A DNA stretch of 23,047 nucleotides from Thraustochytrium sp. TN22 (Eukaryota; Sar; Bigyra; Thraustochytrida; Thraustochytriidae), in contig JABLUY010000383.1 of NCBI GenBank assembly GCA_013306675.1, positions 1-23,047 of the forward strand, read 5' to 3'. A program made the translations under genes and the position numbers. Of this stretch, positions 1 to 9,499 are shown piece by piece. Each line of letters begins with the position of its first letter. The stretch's first letter is position 1. Under the pieces are notes generated by a model. The model did no database searches, was not told the DNA's origin, and worked only from the letters and a program-made list of their open reading frames with translations.

Positions 1-150
1 CGGCGCGGCGCGGCGCAGAGGAGGATTTTCGAAACGCGGGCGGGCGGCGGGACGCGGCCCACGAAGCGGCGGCGCGTGGGCGGCGGCGCGGCGGAGGGCG
101 GCGGCGAGAGCGAGGAGGGCGGCGGCGCGAAGCGGCGGTCGCGCGACGGC

Positions 151-1697
151 ATGGCAGAGCTGCCCAAGGCGGCCATGCAGGCGCCGCCGCAGGGCACCAA
201 CGCGGGGGAGCCTGCGACGCACTCCTTCGTGGTGTCCGGGACCAAGTTCGAGGTGGACCGCCGCTACGAGCTCATCAAGCCCATTGGCCACGGCGCCTAC
301 GGCGTGGTTGTGTAAGTCGGTGAGGGCGCGGTGCAGTGCAGTGCCGGCAGCGCTTGCGCGCGGCGGAGGCGCGGCGCGCGGCGCTCGCGTGCGCGCGGCC
401 GGTGGGTCGTTCCGAGTGGCAGTTGGCGACCGGGGCGCCCGCGGCCGCGGTGCGCGCGCGGCAGAGCTTGGCACGCGGCAGGGCCAGGCGCGCGGCGGGC
501 GGGCGGGCGCGCGCGGGGGCAGGCGGGCAGGCAGGCAGGCAGGCTGGCTGGCTGGCTAGCAGGCAGGCAGGCAGGCAAGCAGGCAGGCTGGCAGGCAGGC
601 AGGCAAACAGGCAGGCGGAGACGGACAGATGAAGGGGAGCGGACACTGACGACGAGACGAGACACAGGTCGGCACAGGACAATGTGACCAAGGAGAAGGT
701 GGCCATCAAGAAGGTGCCCCGCGCGTTCGACGACCTCATCGACGCGAAGCGCATCCTGCGCGAGATCAAGCTGCTGCGGCACTTCAACCACGAAAACATC
801 ATCTCGATGCGCGACATTCTCAAGCCGCCGAGCCTGGACGAGTTTGAGGACATCTACATCGTGACGGACCTGATGGAGACGGACCTGCACCGCATCATCT
901 ACTCGAAGCAGCGACTGTCGGATGATCATGTGCAGTACTTTGTGTACCAGATGCTGCGGTCGCTCAAGTACATGCACAGCGCCGGCGTGCTGCACCGCGA
1001 CCTGAAGCCGTCCAACCTGCTGCTCAACTCCAACTGTGACCTCAAGGTGTGCGACTTCGGCTTGGCCCGCGGCGTGAACGACGACAAGCTCGACCTGACC
1101 GAGTACGTGGTCACCCGCTGGTACCGCGCGCCCGAGATCATGCTCTCGTGCCGGGAGTACACGTACGCCATCGACGTTTGGTCCGTCGGTTGCATTCTGG
1201 GCGAGCTGCTCGGCCGCAAGCCCATGTTCCCCGGCGAGGACTACATCCACCAGCTCAACCTCATCAGCGACCTGCTCGGCAAGCCCACCGCGGCCGACCT
1301 CGCCTTTGTCACCTCCGAGAAGGCGCGCCGCTTCATGGAGAAGCAGCCGGAGAAGAACCGCATCCCCTTTGCGACACTCTACCCGCGCGCCAACCCGCAC
1401 GCCGTCGATCTGCTCGAGCGCATGCTCGTCTTCGACCCGGCCAAGCGCATCACCGTCAAGGACGCGCTCGCTCACCCTTACATGGCGTCCCTCGCCAACC
1501 CGGACGACGAGCCGGATTGCCCGGTCACCTTCAGCTTCGAGCACGAGACCGTCGAGGACTTCAGCAAGCCCATGCTGCAGGAGCTCATCTGGAAGGAGAT
1601 GGTCTACTACCACCCCGACGCGCAGGCTGCGCTCGATCTGCGCAAGAGCCAGGGCATCCTCGCCATCGACGCGCTCGAGTCCAAGATGCAGATGTAG
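151..1697 (+). CDS. ERK-like mitogen-activated protein kinase (TEY type), two exons
   Basis: Serine/threonine kinase of the MAPK family, about 396 aa. Exon 1 is 151-311 and exon 2 is 668-1697; the 356-nt intron has a GTAAGT donor at 312 and a CAG acceptor ending at 667, and this join restores the glycine-rich loop (GHGAYGVVVSAQDN). Visible motifs: VAIKK lysine near residue 68, HRDLKPSN catalytic loop with Asp near 165, DFGLAR, the dual phosphorylation motif TEY at about 198-200, and VVTRWYRAPE of the P+1 loop. The acidic stretch NPDDEPDCP resembles a common-docking region. ERK-type MAPKs are activated by MAPK kinases on the Thr and Tyr of TEY. The ATG at 151 is the first in frame, but the frame stays open to the window edge, so the N-terminus could be longer. 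Family assignment is firm; the ERK1/2-like subtype is inferred from TEY. Confidence 0.94.
521..615 (+). repeat. GGCA/GGCT tetranucleotide microsatellite in MAPK intron
   Basis: Imperfect tandem array of GGCA units with interspersed GGCT and AAAC variants, lying wholly inside the deduced MAPK intron. It accounts for the unusually large size of this intron compared with the 79-123 nt introns elsewhere in the window, and for long spurious open frames on both strands. Confidence 0.9.
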
Positions 1698-1883
1698 ACA
1701 ATACACCACACAAACATAAGCTTACAAGAATCAGACGAAAGCTTGCACCACGCCGGGCCACCAACCACACTGGCGCCAAGTGGAGGACCTCACTCTGGAT
1801 CACTGCACTGCATGCAACCCTCCCAGGCTGGCAGGAAAAAGCAAGCCTCTTGCCCAAACTTGCAGTGGTCACTGGCGCCAATG

Positions 1884-4112
1884 TCACCGGCACAGGTACG
1901 CCGTGGCGAGCCGATGAAGGGTTTGGCGACGCTCTTGGTAGGCCGGTGACTCGCCCGCGAGCACCGTCCCGAGAAAGGCGCGCCATAGCGCGGCGCGCGC
2001 GGGCGCCGACCCGCCGCAGGCGTCCGGATCAGGGTACACCAGGTGAAAGTTCTCCACCGCGCCTGACTCGCGCTGCAGGTGCAAAAGGTACATGAGCATG
2101 GCCTCGTCGCGGGCCAAGGTGCGCGCGTCCACGTCCGAAAGATTGCACGAGTGCACGAGGCGCCGCGCGGTTCGCGCCGGCAGGCCGCGCTGCGCCTGCA
2201 GCGCAATGCGCGCCACCTCCTGCTGCATCTGAGACTTGGTCGTGTCGTAATGCGATTGCGAGGCGCCCGACATTTGCATGCTGGGCTCGCCGTTCACCTC
2301 GATCACGCGCGGCACCAGATCCACGTCGACGATGAGGTCCACACCCAGGAGGTGGTAGCAATTGGAGCACGAGAACGCGGCGTTGAGCCCGCGAAAGTAC
2401 TCGCCGAAGCGGCCCTCCGCCGCGACGAGCATCATACCCACGGCACGGCGCAGTCGCATAAACAACGTCTGGAATTGCTCAAATCCCAACTCGCGCTCTA
2501 GCTGCGCGAACGACCACGTCAGCAGATTCACGTCGTGCTGCTTGCGCTTGTTCACCGAAGTGTTCGTCAAGTACTGCGTCTTGTTCCCGCCGTGACGTGC
2601 AGACGGGTCGTACGGGTCCGTTGCGAGGCGTACCAGGCCATCGCGGTACAGGTAGCCGCGCGCGAACGGGCTCACGCTCGTCACCAGCACGTACGTGCGC
2701 AAGTCCCACTTGCGCCTGTCAAGCAGATGCGGCCGCGATAGGTATGGTTGCACGATGAGGCGCTTGGCGCTCGCGCCCTCCTGCGTCGCCAACGTCTCCA
2801 GCTCTGCATCCGCGTCCAGCACGAAAATACCCTTGCCGCCGCCCTGCTTAAAGGGCTTGATAATCCACGGCCGCCGCGCACGCCGGTCCAGCGTCCGCAG
2901 CAGCGACGTGCGCTCCGCCGGCAGTACCCAGCACGGAAATGAAAAGGCCGGCACCCAAGGCCCGCTGCGCTTGATCGTCGCGCAGTACTGGTCCTTGGAC
3001 CAGAGCACCTCCTGCAGACCGGCGACGCGGTTCACGCGCGTGAAGGCTGCGTGGTCGCTCTCGAGCCGCACAAAGTCCGCCGGCGACAGGCACTTTTCCG
3101 TGCTGAGCGAGAGGCAGAGGATGACACCCCAGTCGCGGTTGCGCACCGACCGCAGGGATCCGGCGCTGCGCCCGTTCGCGACGGCGGCGCTCAGCTGCGA
3201 CACCTCCTGCACCTTGAGCCCGAGAAGGCGATACGCCTCCGAGACGGGCGTGAAGTCGCGCTGGATGATGCTGCTCGTGCCCAGCACGATGGCCTCCTTG
3301 GCGCGCATGCGGCTGCGACCCTCCATCGGGTCCCAGTTCACGCGGTCGCGCACCGCCTGGCCTGCGAAGACGACCAGCTCCAGCCGCTGACGCACGTCGC
3401 GCGGCGTGTCGTCGCCTTCCACGGGCGGCTCCGGCGCTTGCCACGGCCCTGTCGGCACCAGCCGCTCCGCGTCCGCCGCGGCGATGAGCGCTGCGACCTC
3501 CGCGTCTACCTGCTCCCACGCCGCCGGTTGTGCCGGCTCTGCGACAACTTCGTCCCACTGCTCCTGCTGCTCCTGCTGCGCCTGCTGCGGGTTTCGAAGC
3601 GTGGCCTCAGGCTCCACATCCCAGGCGTCATCGAGGTCCGCATCGTCGTCGTCGCTGCCGTCGGCATCTTGCAGCTCCCCGAGGTCCCCGACGCCGTCCT
3701 CCAGCAGCTCCGCGCTGTCCAGCTGCGGCTCCTCGCCCCACTCGTCCAGGCCCTTGGTCGCCGCCGTGCCCGCGGGTGCCGCTGGCGCAGCCGCCTCGGT
3801 CCTGAGCCTGGGCCTGTTGTGCTGCCCGGCGTCCGGCGTCCGGTCGGCGGCGCGCAGGCGGTCGGTGAGCACGAGCAGCGCCAGGGACCAGGCCGCCAGG
3901 CCGAGCGCCGCCGCGCCTGCGCGCGCCCAGGGCGGCCAGCGTCGCCGCCGCCGCCGCCGCCGCTTCTTGCGCGGCGAGGCGGCGCTGCCGGCGTCCTGGT
4001 CGTCGCCAACCCGGTCTGGGGCGGCGCCGGCGGCGGCCGCGAGGGCGGCGGCGGCCGCGGCCGCAGCCTCTGCCGGCGCAGCCGCGCGCGCGCGCCGCAG
4101 CGCGCTGGCCAT
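1884..4112 (-). CDS. Tubulin-tyrosine-ligase (TTL/TTLL) domain protein with N-terminal membrane anchor
   Basis: Single-exon protein of about 742 aa. Start: the ATG at 4112 (MASALRRARA) is the first ATG in frame; upstream frame has only a TTG. Residues 1-48 are Ala-rich, followed by a poly-Arg/Lys run (about 49-58), one hydrophobic helix (about 62-83, AAALGLAAWSLALLVL), then an acidic, Glu/Gln-rich linker to about residue 250. The C-terminal half is an ATP-grasp TTL domain: VNRVAGLQEVLWSKD, ATP-binding WIIKPFKQGGGKGIFVLD (near 415), VQPYLSRPHLLDRRKWDLRTY, LTNTSVNK, LLGVDLIVDVDL and the metal/ATP-binding IEVNGEPSMQ (near 604). Known TTL/TTLL enzymes ligate Tyr, Glu or Gly to tubulin or other proteins in the cytosol. 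Poly-basic sequence before a single helix predicts a type II signal anchor, which would place the catalytic domain in the lumen. The substrate cannot be told from sequence. It is convergent with the MAPK gene (186 bp apart). Confidence 0.88.
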   Translation of the reverse strand: MASALRRARAAAPAEAAAAAAAALAAAAGAAPDRVGDDQDAGSAASPRKKRRRRRRRRWPPWARAGAAALGLAAWSLALLVLTDRLRAADRTPDAGQHNRPRLRTEAAAPAAPAGTAATKGLDEWGEEPQLDSAELLEDGVGDLGELQDADGSDDDDADLDDAWDVEPEATLRNPQQAQQEQQEQWDEVVAEPAQPAAWEQVDAEVAALIAAADAERLVPTGPWQAPEPPVEGDDTPRDVRQRLELVVFAGQAVRDRVNWDPMEGRSRMRAKEAIVLGTSSIIQRDFTPVSEAYRLLGLKVQEVSQLSAAVANGRSAGSLRSVRNRDWGVILCLSLSTEKCLSPADFVRLESDHAAFTRVNRVAGLQEVLWSKDQYCATIKRSGPWVPAFSFPCWVLPAERTSLLRTLDRRARRPWIIKPFKQGGGKGIFVLDADAELETLATQEGASAKRLIVQPYLSRPHLLDRRKWDLRTYVLVTSVSPFARGYLYRDGLVRLATDPYDPSARHGGNKTQYLTNTSVNKRKQHDVNLLTWSFAQLERELGFEQFQTLFMRLRRAVGMMLVAAEGRFGEYFRGLNAAFSCSNCYHLLGVDLIVDVDLVPRVIEVNGEPSMQMSGASQSHYDTTKSQMQQEVARIALQAQRGLPARTARRLVHSCNLSDVDARTLARDEAMLMYLLHLQRESGAVENFHLVYPDPDACGGSAPARAALWRAFLGTVLAGESPAYQERRQTLHRLATAYLCR

Positions 4113-4341
4113 GGGAACTTGGGCGTGGCGCGCGCCGCGCGGACACTCTTCTTCGCTGACGCTGACATTGACATTGATCTCATGTGCCTGACTGACATTG
4201 CAGGCTGAGCCCAAATTCAAAAGTCAAACTGACGTCCGAGTCGTCCAGACTCCAAACCTCGCCGCGCCAGGCCCGGTCTGCGAGCGGGCGCGGAGCGGCA
4301 GCGGTAGCAGGGCGGCGGCGGCGGCGGCGGCGAAGTGCAGC
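4113..4341. promoter_or_regulatory. Divergent intergenic region between TTL-like and alpha/beta-hydrolase genes
   Basis: The two start codons are 229 bp apart and point outward, so both promoters and 5' UTRs must lie here unless there are undetected upstream exons. It contains a short repeated GACATT/GACATTG pattern (about 4161-4200) and a (GGC)n tract just before the hydrolase ATG. No TATA box or other core element is convincing. Confidence 0.5.
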
Positions 4342-5659
4342 ATGATGCAGGTGACGGCGGCGGCGCTGCGCGAGAATGGGCTCGCCGAGGAGGTGACCCT
4401 CAAGCGCGCGACCTTCATGACGGTGGCGGCGCACCTCGTCTGGATGCGCCACGCCGGCAAGCTCCCGGCGCTGCCGCGCACGGCCGTGCGCGGCGCACTC
4501 ATGGCGGCGCGCTTCCTCGTGGTGCTGCTGCTCGTGGAGTTCATCGTGTCGTCGCTGGTTCTGCCGGCGCAGGTTGGCGCGCCCACGGACCAGGAGCTGC
4601 CCGAAGCGTGGGAGGTGCTGCAGGTGCCTGTGCCGGACGCCCAAAACGCCTCGCTCAGCATCGGCATCTTCCAGCCGGCCAAGTCTGCCGCGGACGGCCC
4701 CACCATTGTCGTGCTCCCGCCCAACGGCGCCGGCTTTGAGCAGCTCGTCGACTTTATGGAGGAGTACGCTGCGCGCATCGGCGCCAAGCAGATCGTTGGC
4801 ATGAACTACCGTGGCGTCGGCAACAGCACTGGCGTGCCGCGCAACGCGGCTGTCCTCGTGCAGGACGCCGAGACCGTCCTCGCCTTCCTCGAGCAGGACC
4901 GCAAGGTGCCCACCTCCTCGCTCATCGTGCACGGCTGGAGCCTGGGCGGCGGCGTGGCGCTTCAGCTGCGCGCCAAGCGGCCTGACCTCATCATCGTCAG
5001 CGACCGCTCCTTCCGTGACCTCCTCTCTGCTGCCAGCTCCCTGCTCGACAACCCCGTGGCCGCGGTGCCCATTGGCATTATCTCAGGCATCCTCCTGTCC
5101 TTTGTCGCCTTTGGCGACTCCTACGCCAACTTTCGCTTCTCTGCGAAGTGGGGCGGTATGGCCTTGGTACGTTTCATCTTCTCCTTTGTGGTCTGACGGA
5201 CAAATCGACCCACTGACGATCTCCGCTTCCCGCTCGACGATTTGCTTGTGTCACAGGGCGCCATCTTTGGCCTTGGGGCCTTCTCCTACATCATCCCGGA
5301 GGCGCTTCGCTTTTTCGGCTGGGAGTTCACCCTGGACCCTGCTGCGATCTACAGCGCGCCCACCATTGTGCTCTTCCACCGCGAGGACGGCATCCTCGAC
5401 TATGAGAGCGTGTCGTTGCACGAGATGCTCGACCTCAGCAAGGGCAACATCTTCCCGATTGAGATGACGCGCCTCCACAAGGAGCCCGCGCACAACCACA
5501 TGTGTACGTTTCTTCTTCTTGCAGCTGCGTGCATGTACGATGTCCGAGGGGCGACTAACGAAGGATTGCCGTGCACCCGCAGACCCCATCACTGATGACG
5601 GGGAGGAGTTCGAGATGCTCGCCAAGGCTCTCCGCAAGTGTCTGGCGCCCACAAACTAG
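4342..5659 (+). CDS. Membrane-anchored alpha/beta hydrolase, three exons
   Basis: About 382 aa from exons 4342-5166, 5257-5503 and 5583-5659. Introns of 90 and 79 nt have GTACGT donors and CAG acceptors; using the GTACGT at 5504 keeps the frame open (HNHMYPITDDGEEF), whereas the nearby GTGTAC donor gives an early stop. ATG at 4342 is the first in-frame ATG. One hydrophobic helix at about 52-74 (AARFLVVLLLVEFIVSSLVL) suggests an N-terminal anchor. Fold motifs: MNYRGVGNSTG, nucleophile elbow HGWSLGGG with Ser near 200, an Asp in HREDGILD (319 or 323) and His in HNH (354 or 356), giving a plausible Ser-Asp-His triad. The RGVGNSTG plus elbow pattern recalls the chlamydial DUF818 and ABHD-type serine hydrolases. 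Substrate unknown; esterase or lipase-like activity is an inference from the fold. Confidence 0.85.
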
Positions 5660-6250
5660 TCCGCATCACACACAAAAAATTGCGGACCATGATGAATTTT
5701 TCAAGAAAAGACGCCACGTCAGAAGCGTGTAACTTGACGATGCTTCCGCCGTCCTGCCCCACAGCGATGGCGGTCGGCACATGAGACCTGGCTATGCGCT
5801 GTAGTATCGAGACGCGCGAGAGGCATGCCAGGATGAGATGCTTGTTTGTGTTGAGACGTTCGATGCGCTTGCCAAGTGCTAAATGATCATCATGCGAAGC
5901 TCTAGATGCTCTTGCAAAGGCCCTCTGCCAACTACGAAGGTATAACCCAGACGTTCTTGAGCGCCTCCTGCACTTCAGAATTGCCAATGCCGAGCTCCTT
6001 AAACGCCGCGTTCTTGCTCTTCTTTTTGAGCAAGGTTTTGATATCCCAATCCCATCGCCCTAGACGGAGTTTAATCAGGATAGCCATATTATCCCTAGTA
6101 AATCGGCTCTCCTGCTTGCGCTCGACTGACCTGTTGCTATCATGATTCTAATCATTTTTGGAACTTTCAACTACTGGGTTTGTATGGAAGCGTAAAGTGT
6201 TGGTCACTTCCGACTGGCCTGTGCGGATGCTGAGGCCAACTTGGGCTGCA
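5660..6250. other. AT-richer intergenic stretch with coding-like relics
   Basis: This stretch is visibly less GC-rich than everything to its left. It contains two TTAA tetranucleotides (about 5999 and 6071) and two coding-like open stretches on the minus strand in different frames (5932-6147, and about 5681-5880 including the peptide HVPTAIAVGQDGGSIVKL). Neither could be assigned to a family. The change in composition starts directly after the hydrolase stop codon and continues into the transposon remnant, so the stretch is best read as the left part of an inserted or degenerate block. Terminal inverted repeats were looked for by eye and not found. Confidence 0.45.
5932..6147 (-). pseudogene. 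Unassigned coding-like fragment
   Basis: A 71-codon open stretch between two in-frame TAG codons, with an ATG at 6087. Its amino-acid composition looks protein-like and not like random translation of this GC-rich genome (for example GRWDWDIKTLLKKKSKNAAF followed by KELGIGNSEVQEALKNVW, a predicted amphipathic helical segment). No family recognised. It lies just downstream of the transposase remnant, so it may be the tail of a decayed element or of another lost gene. It could also be chance. Confidence 0.25.
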
Positions 6251-7926
6251 TCAAGGGCACGATGGACTCGTGCTGAGGCTGCTGCGAGAGGATCTTGAAC
6301 TATGGCTTGATGGGGTGTCGGTGTAGCTGGCTTGGGCTACGTGGTCGTTCCTGCTCTGCGCTGTAGGGGTACCGGACGAGGCACTGGCGCTGCTCGAATC
6401 GACATGATCGAGGCAAATGGGCGAAGGTGTTCCGTTGACGTTTGTCTTGCGCTTCTTGAAGCCTTCGTGAGGCTCGACGCGCACGCGCGTGTGCCACTTG
6501 GAAAAGCAGGTTGTGCGTTCATTCTTTCTCATGAACACGTGCAGAGGCACACCGCAGATGGTGCAACGACGGTGCGTTTGCTTGCCGCAGATGACGCAGA
6601 GCCGCTTGGCGGGAATCCTCTTGTTGTTGGCGTTGAAGGATGCCTTTCCCGCTGCCTCTGAGTCATGTTGCAGTGCGGCATCGAGGCGGATGTCGCGGGC
6701 TTGGCCGTGGTTGAAGAACTTCTGCAACTCGGGGGTTCGCTTGCGCTTACCGGCGGTCACGAGGTCCCTCGCCGCTTCCCTGGTGAGCCCAGTGGGCTTG
6801 GGCATGCTTGGCTGCATGTTGAACTCCACCTGCGCCGTATCGAGCTGCCTGCTCCTGTAGACGTGACGGACCATGTCGACAGTGAGGCGGAACGAGACAG
6901 TGCTGAGCGCTTCAGAGCGGTTCACCTTGTCGCGGAGGGCCTTTAGCCCGTCGCTGTCTTCGAGGTTGCTCTTCCTCGCAGCCTGTAAGTAGCGGTAGAC
7001 CACGATGGCGTTGACAACGAGCTGCTTGTACGTGCGCAACGCGATGTTCTGGTCGCAGCTCAGATTCATGCACTGCGTGTTGGTGATCTGCTCCACGTAC
7101 TGTGTGCTTCCGTCGACGCCGCCCTTTGCGACGTTGTATAGCTCCTGCGGTAAGCACTTGATGACATGCACGGGCCGCATGGGCCCCTTCAGAGCGACAA
7201 GCTTGCGCATGGCGCGCCACAGCCGGAAGTGCGAGCTCAGCACCGCCCCCTCCTCCTCGCCGAAGATGGCAGGTGGCTTGGGCGGCGCACCCGCTGTCGA
7301 TGCTCTGGTGCGCCCATGTCGTGAGCTTGTCCGCCCACGGTTTCAGAGCGCGCTCCATGGCGAGCCGGGCGTCCGGAGGCACTTCAACGAGGCAGGCGTA
7401 CAAACACGAACTCGTGCTGGCAGCAACGTAGAGCACGTGATCGATTTGGAGGACCACAGCTTGGTGCAAGACTTGCGCGCGGTGCTCGGCAGGTATGGCC
7501 TTCCACCAAGTCTCGTCCCCCACGTGTTCATCTGGGTGCTCACGATACGTGCGTCTACCGCGCCTCCAGGCGCGACGCGCGTCTTGATCTCGACGCTGCA
7601 TAGTACTGACGATGCGTCGCACTCCGCGCCTGGAAGCCGGACGCGAGCGACTCCATCCGGCGAGACTGCGAGCCCCGGAACGGTCTTGTGCTGAATGAGG
7701 CCGACCTCGAACATGCACTCGCACCACGCGTCGGTTCGTCGACCAACGCAAGTATGTCTTCGAAGTCTTGCTGCGCAGCGGCCTCAGCACGAGCATCCTC
7801 GTCGCCAAGCTCCTCTCCTTCTTCGTCTTCGTCCCCTGTGTCCCGCTTGTCCAGGGGCACGAACTCGCTGTCGCTGTCGCTGTCGCTGTCGTCCTCCACG
7901 CGGTGGTTAGGCCTCGCCGATGCCAT
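6251..7926 (-). pseudogene. Frameshifted piggyBac-like transposase remnant with YqaJ-like nuclease segment
   Basis: One gene appears spread over the three minus frames. From the ATG at 7926: an acidic N-terminus (VEDDSDSDSDSEFVPLD); a frame change near 7725-7745; a YqaJ/PD-(D/E)XK-like segment with LAVSPDGVA followed by CSVEIKTRV; a second change at a run of five C (plus strand, 7517-7521); then DETWWKAIPAEHRAQVLHQA; a third change near 7285-7310; and finally a 330-aa stretch containing YNVAKGGVDG, which matches the GGVD region of piggyBac DDE transposases, and a Cys-rich tail (CVICGKQTHRRCTICG ... CFSKWH) like the piggyBac C-terminal zinc domain. The second Asp seen after GGVD in piggyBac is replaced by Thr, and the region expected to hold the first two catalytic Asp residues is not seen. 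Three shifts argue for a dead copy, although assembly indels in homopolymers cannot be excluded. No terminal repeats identified. Confidence 0.62.
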
Positions 7927-8323
7927 GATGTCGCAGTGCGGGCCCGACTCCACGTCCAAGCGCTGCGGCAGGGGCGTGCGAGCTGAGAGCAGGCACAAGG
8001 CACCCGCCAGGGCCGCCTGCAGCCGCGCGCCGCAGCGCCTGCGGCTCCAGCGCGCTCCGCGACGAAGTCGCGCGCGAGCTCCCCCCAAAGCCGCTCTGGG
8101 CGAACTGCCGAGCTCATCTCATCCTAACCACCACGCCTTCGGCCAAAATGAATAGGGGGCAGGAGCCTTGGGTCGCTTCGAGTGGGCCTCTTCAAGCTCG
8201 GCCCCATCGCTGCGTTTTTGATCGAATGCGGAACTAACTTCGCCAGACTCTAGGCCACTTTTTTGGAGCAAATCGGGAGTAAAGTACCCTCTTAATACGC
8301 TTTAGTGCCCCCTGTGCCGGGCG
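7927..8323. other. Intergenic region between transposase remnant and GmrSD-like gene
   Basis: About 400 bp containing the presumed promoter or 5' end of the transposase remnant and the 3' flank of the GmrSD-like gene. There is a TTAA at about 8292 and a 7-bp inverted pair GGGGGCA/TGCCCCC (about 8153 and 8306). Neither has a convincing partner at the other side of the element, so no element boundary is called. Confidence 0.35.
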
Positions 8324-9459
8324 TCACCGAGGGACCCCCGCGTGGTAGGCGGATACGAGTAAGCATAGAGGTGTGATTGGGATATTTGGGATCGGGTTGT
8401 CCTTTGCGTTGGCGGCCTTTCCGTTCGTGAATGCGAAAGAGAAGTGGATCGTCAGATCCGATGAATCGTCTTTTCGTGCGCGTATCTCGGTTCGCAACAC
8501 GCCTTTGTTGAGCTTTTGCGAACATTGGAAGCCGCGTGGAATGAGAATGCCATTGTCTTCTTCTCCAGCCTTGTACAGCACGCGCATCGGACTCTTCCCC
8601 CATGACTGAACCTGCACCTGGCGCTTGCCAGGTTTCGTTGCCTTGAAGGAGGTCGACAAGGTGGCTGCGCCATCCGTGGCAGCGCGTGAAGGCGATCCAG
8701 CTGCGAGTGCCGTCTTTGAAATATGATCCGACAGAGCGAATTTACCCTCCAATCGTCGTGGCCGCCCGGGTTGGTTCTGTTGCTGCTGCTGCTCTTGCCG
8801 CTGCTGCTCCTGCTGCTGTAGTTGCACTTGCTGTTGCTGCTCTTGCTGCTCTTGCAGTTGCTGTTGCTGCGGGGGTTGCATGGGTGGGTGCTGGGGCTTC
8901 TGCGACGGATGGTCTTGCGGCGAATGCGACTGTTCCAGCGTCTGCTGGGGTTGCGGCGGTGGATTCCGAGGCTGCTGTGGTGGCGGAAATAGCGGAGGAT
9001 GCGGCACTTGGTGCTGCTGCTGCTGCGTCGGCGTCACGGACAGCCGCTGCTTTTTTTGTTGCTTTCCAGATGCCAACTCCGTCTCGGCAGGCCGCTTTCC
9101 ACGGGCCGCGCTGCAGTTGTCAGTCAAGCGAGCTTGAACCTTGTCTAGGCCGATGATGAGAAAGCCGCTGAGGTCTTCGAACAGCTTAGGCCTAGAGTTG
9201 GGGAATTTCGTGCTGGTGACCTCGTTTAGCAGACGTTCGCCCAGGTTGTAGAGGTCGATGCTGTTTCCGGTCTGCAGCCAGCACGTCCTTTCGGCGGGGA
9301 CTGCGGCGGGAGTCGCCTCGGAGCCACAAATGCAAAGGTCCTCGGCAGCGACCGGTTCAATTTCGTCAAAGGAGCTGGAGGCACAGCAACCGCCCACGAT
9401 GTAGCTGAGGCTGCCGCTGCTGCCGCTGCCGCTGCCGCTGCCGCTGCCGCTGCCGCTGC

Positions 9460-9499
<40 letters not shown>

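Noticed and set aside
297-1709. 470-codon open frame on the minus strand across the MAPK gene
   Set aside because: It is antisense to well-conserved kinase exons and runs through the GGCA microsatellite; the translation is Arg/Val/His-rich without domains. High GC leaves antisense frames open.
3051-4208. 385-codon plus-strand open frame opposite the TTL-like gene
   Set aside because: Shadow frame; opposite strand encodes a canonical ATP-grasp TTL domain.
4198-4341. Upstream extension of the alpha/beta hydrolase from 4198
   Set aside because: The only upstream start in frame is TTG; the first ATG is at 4342 and precedes a normal N-terminal region.
5660-8323. Terminal inverted repeats with TTAA target sites around the transposase remnant
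   Set aside because: TTAA sites occur at about 5999, 6071 and 8292, but the sequences adjoining them do not match each other in inverted orientation.
8686-9156. 156-codon Ala/Val-rich plus-strand frame resembling a membrane protein
   Set aside because: It is the antisense reading of the Gln-coding repeat (CTG/TTG read as Ala or Val codons in another frame).
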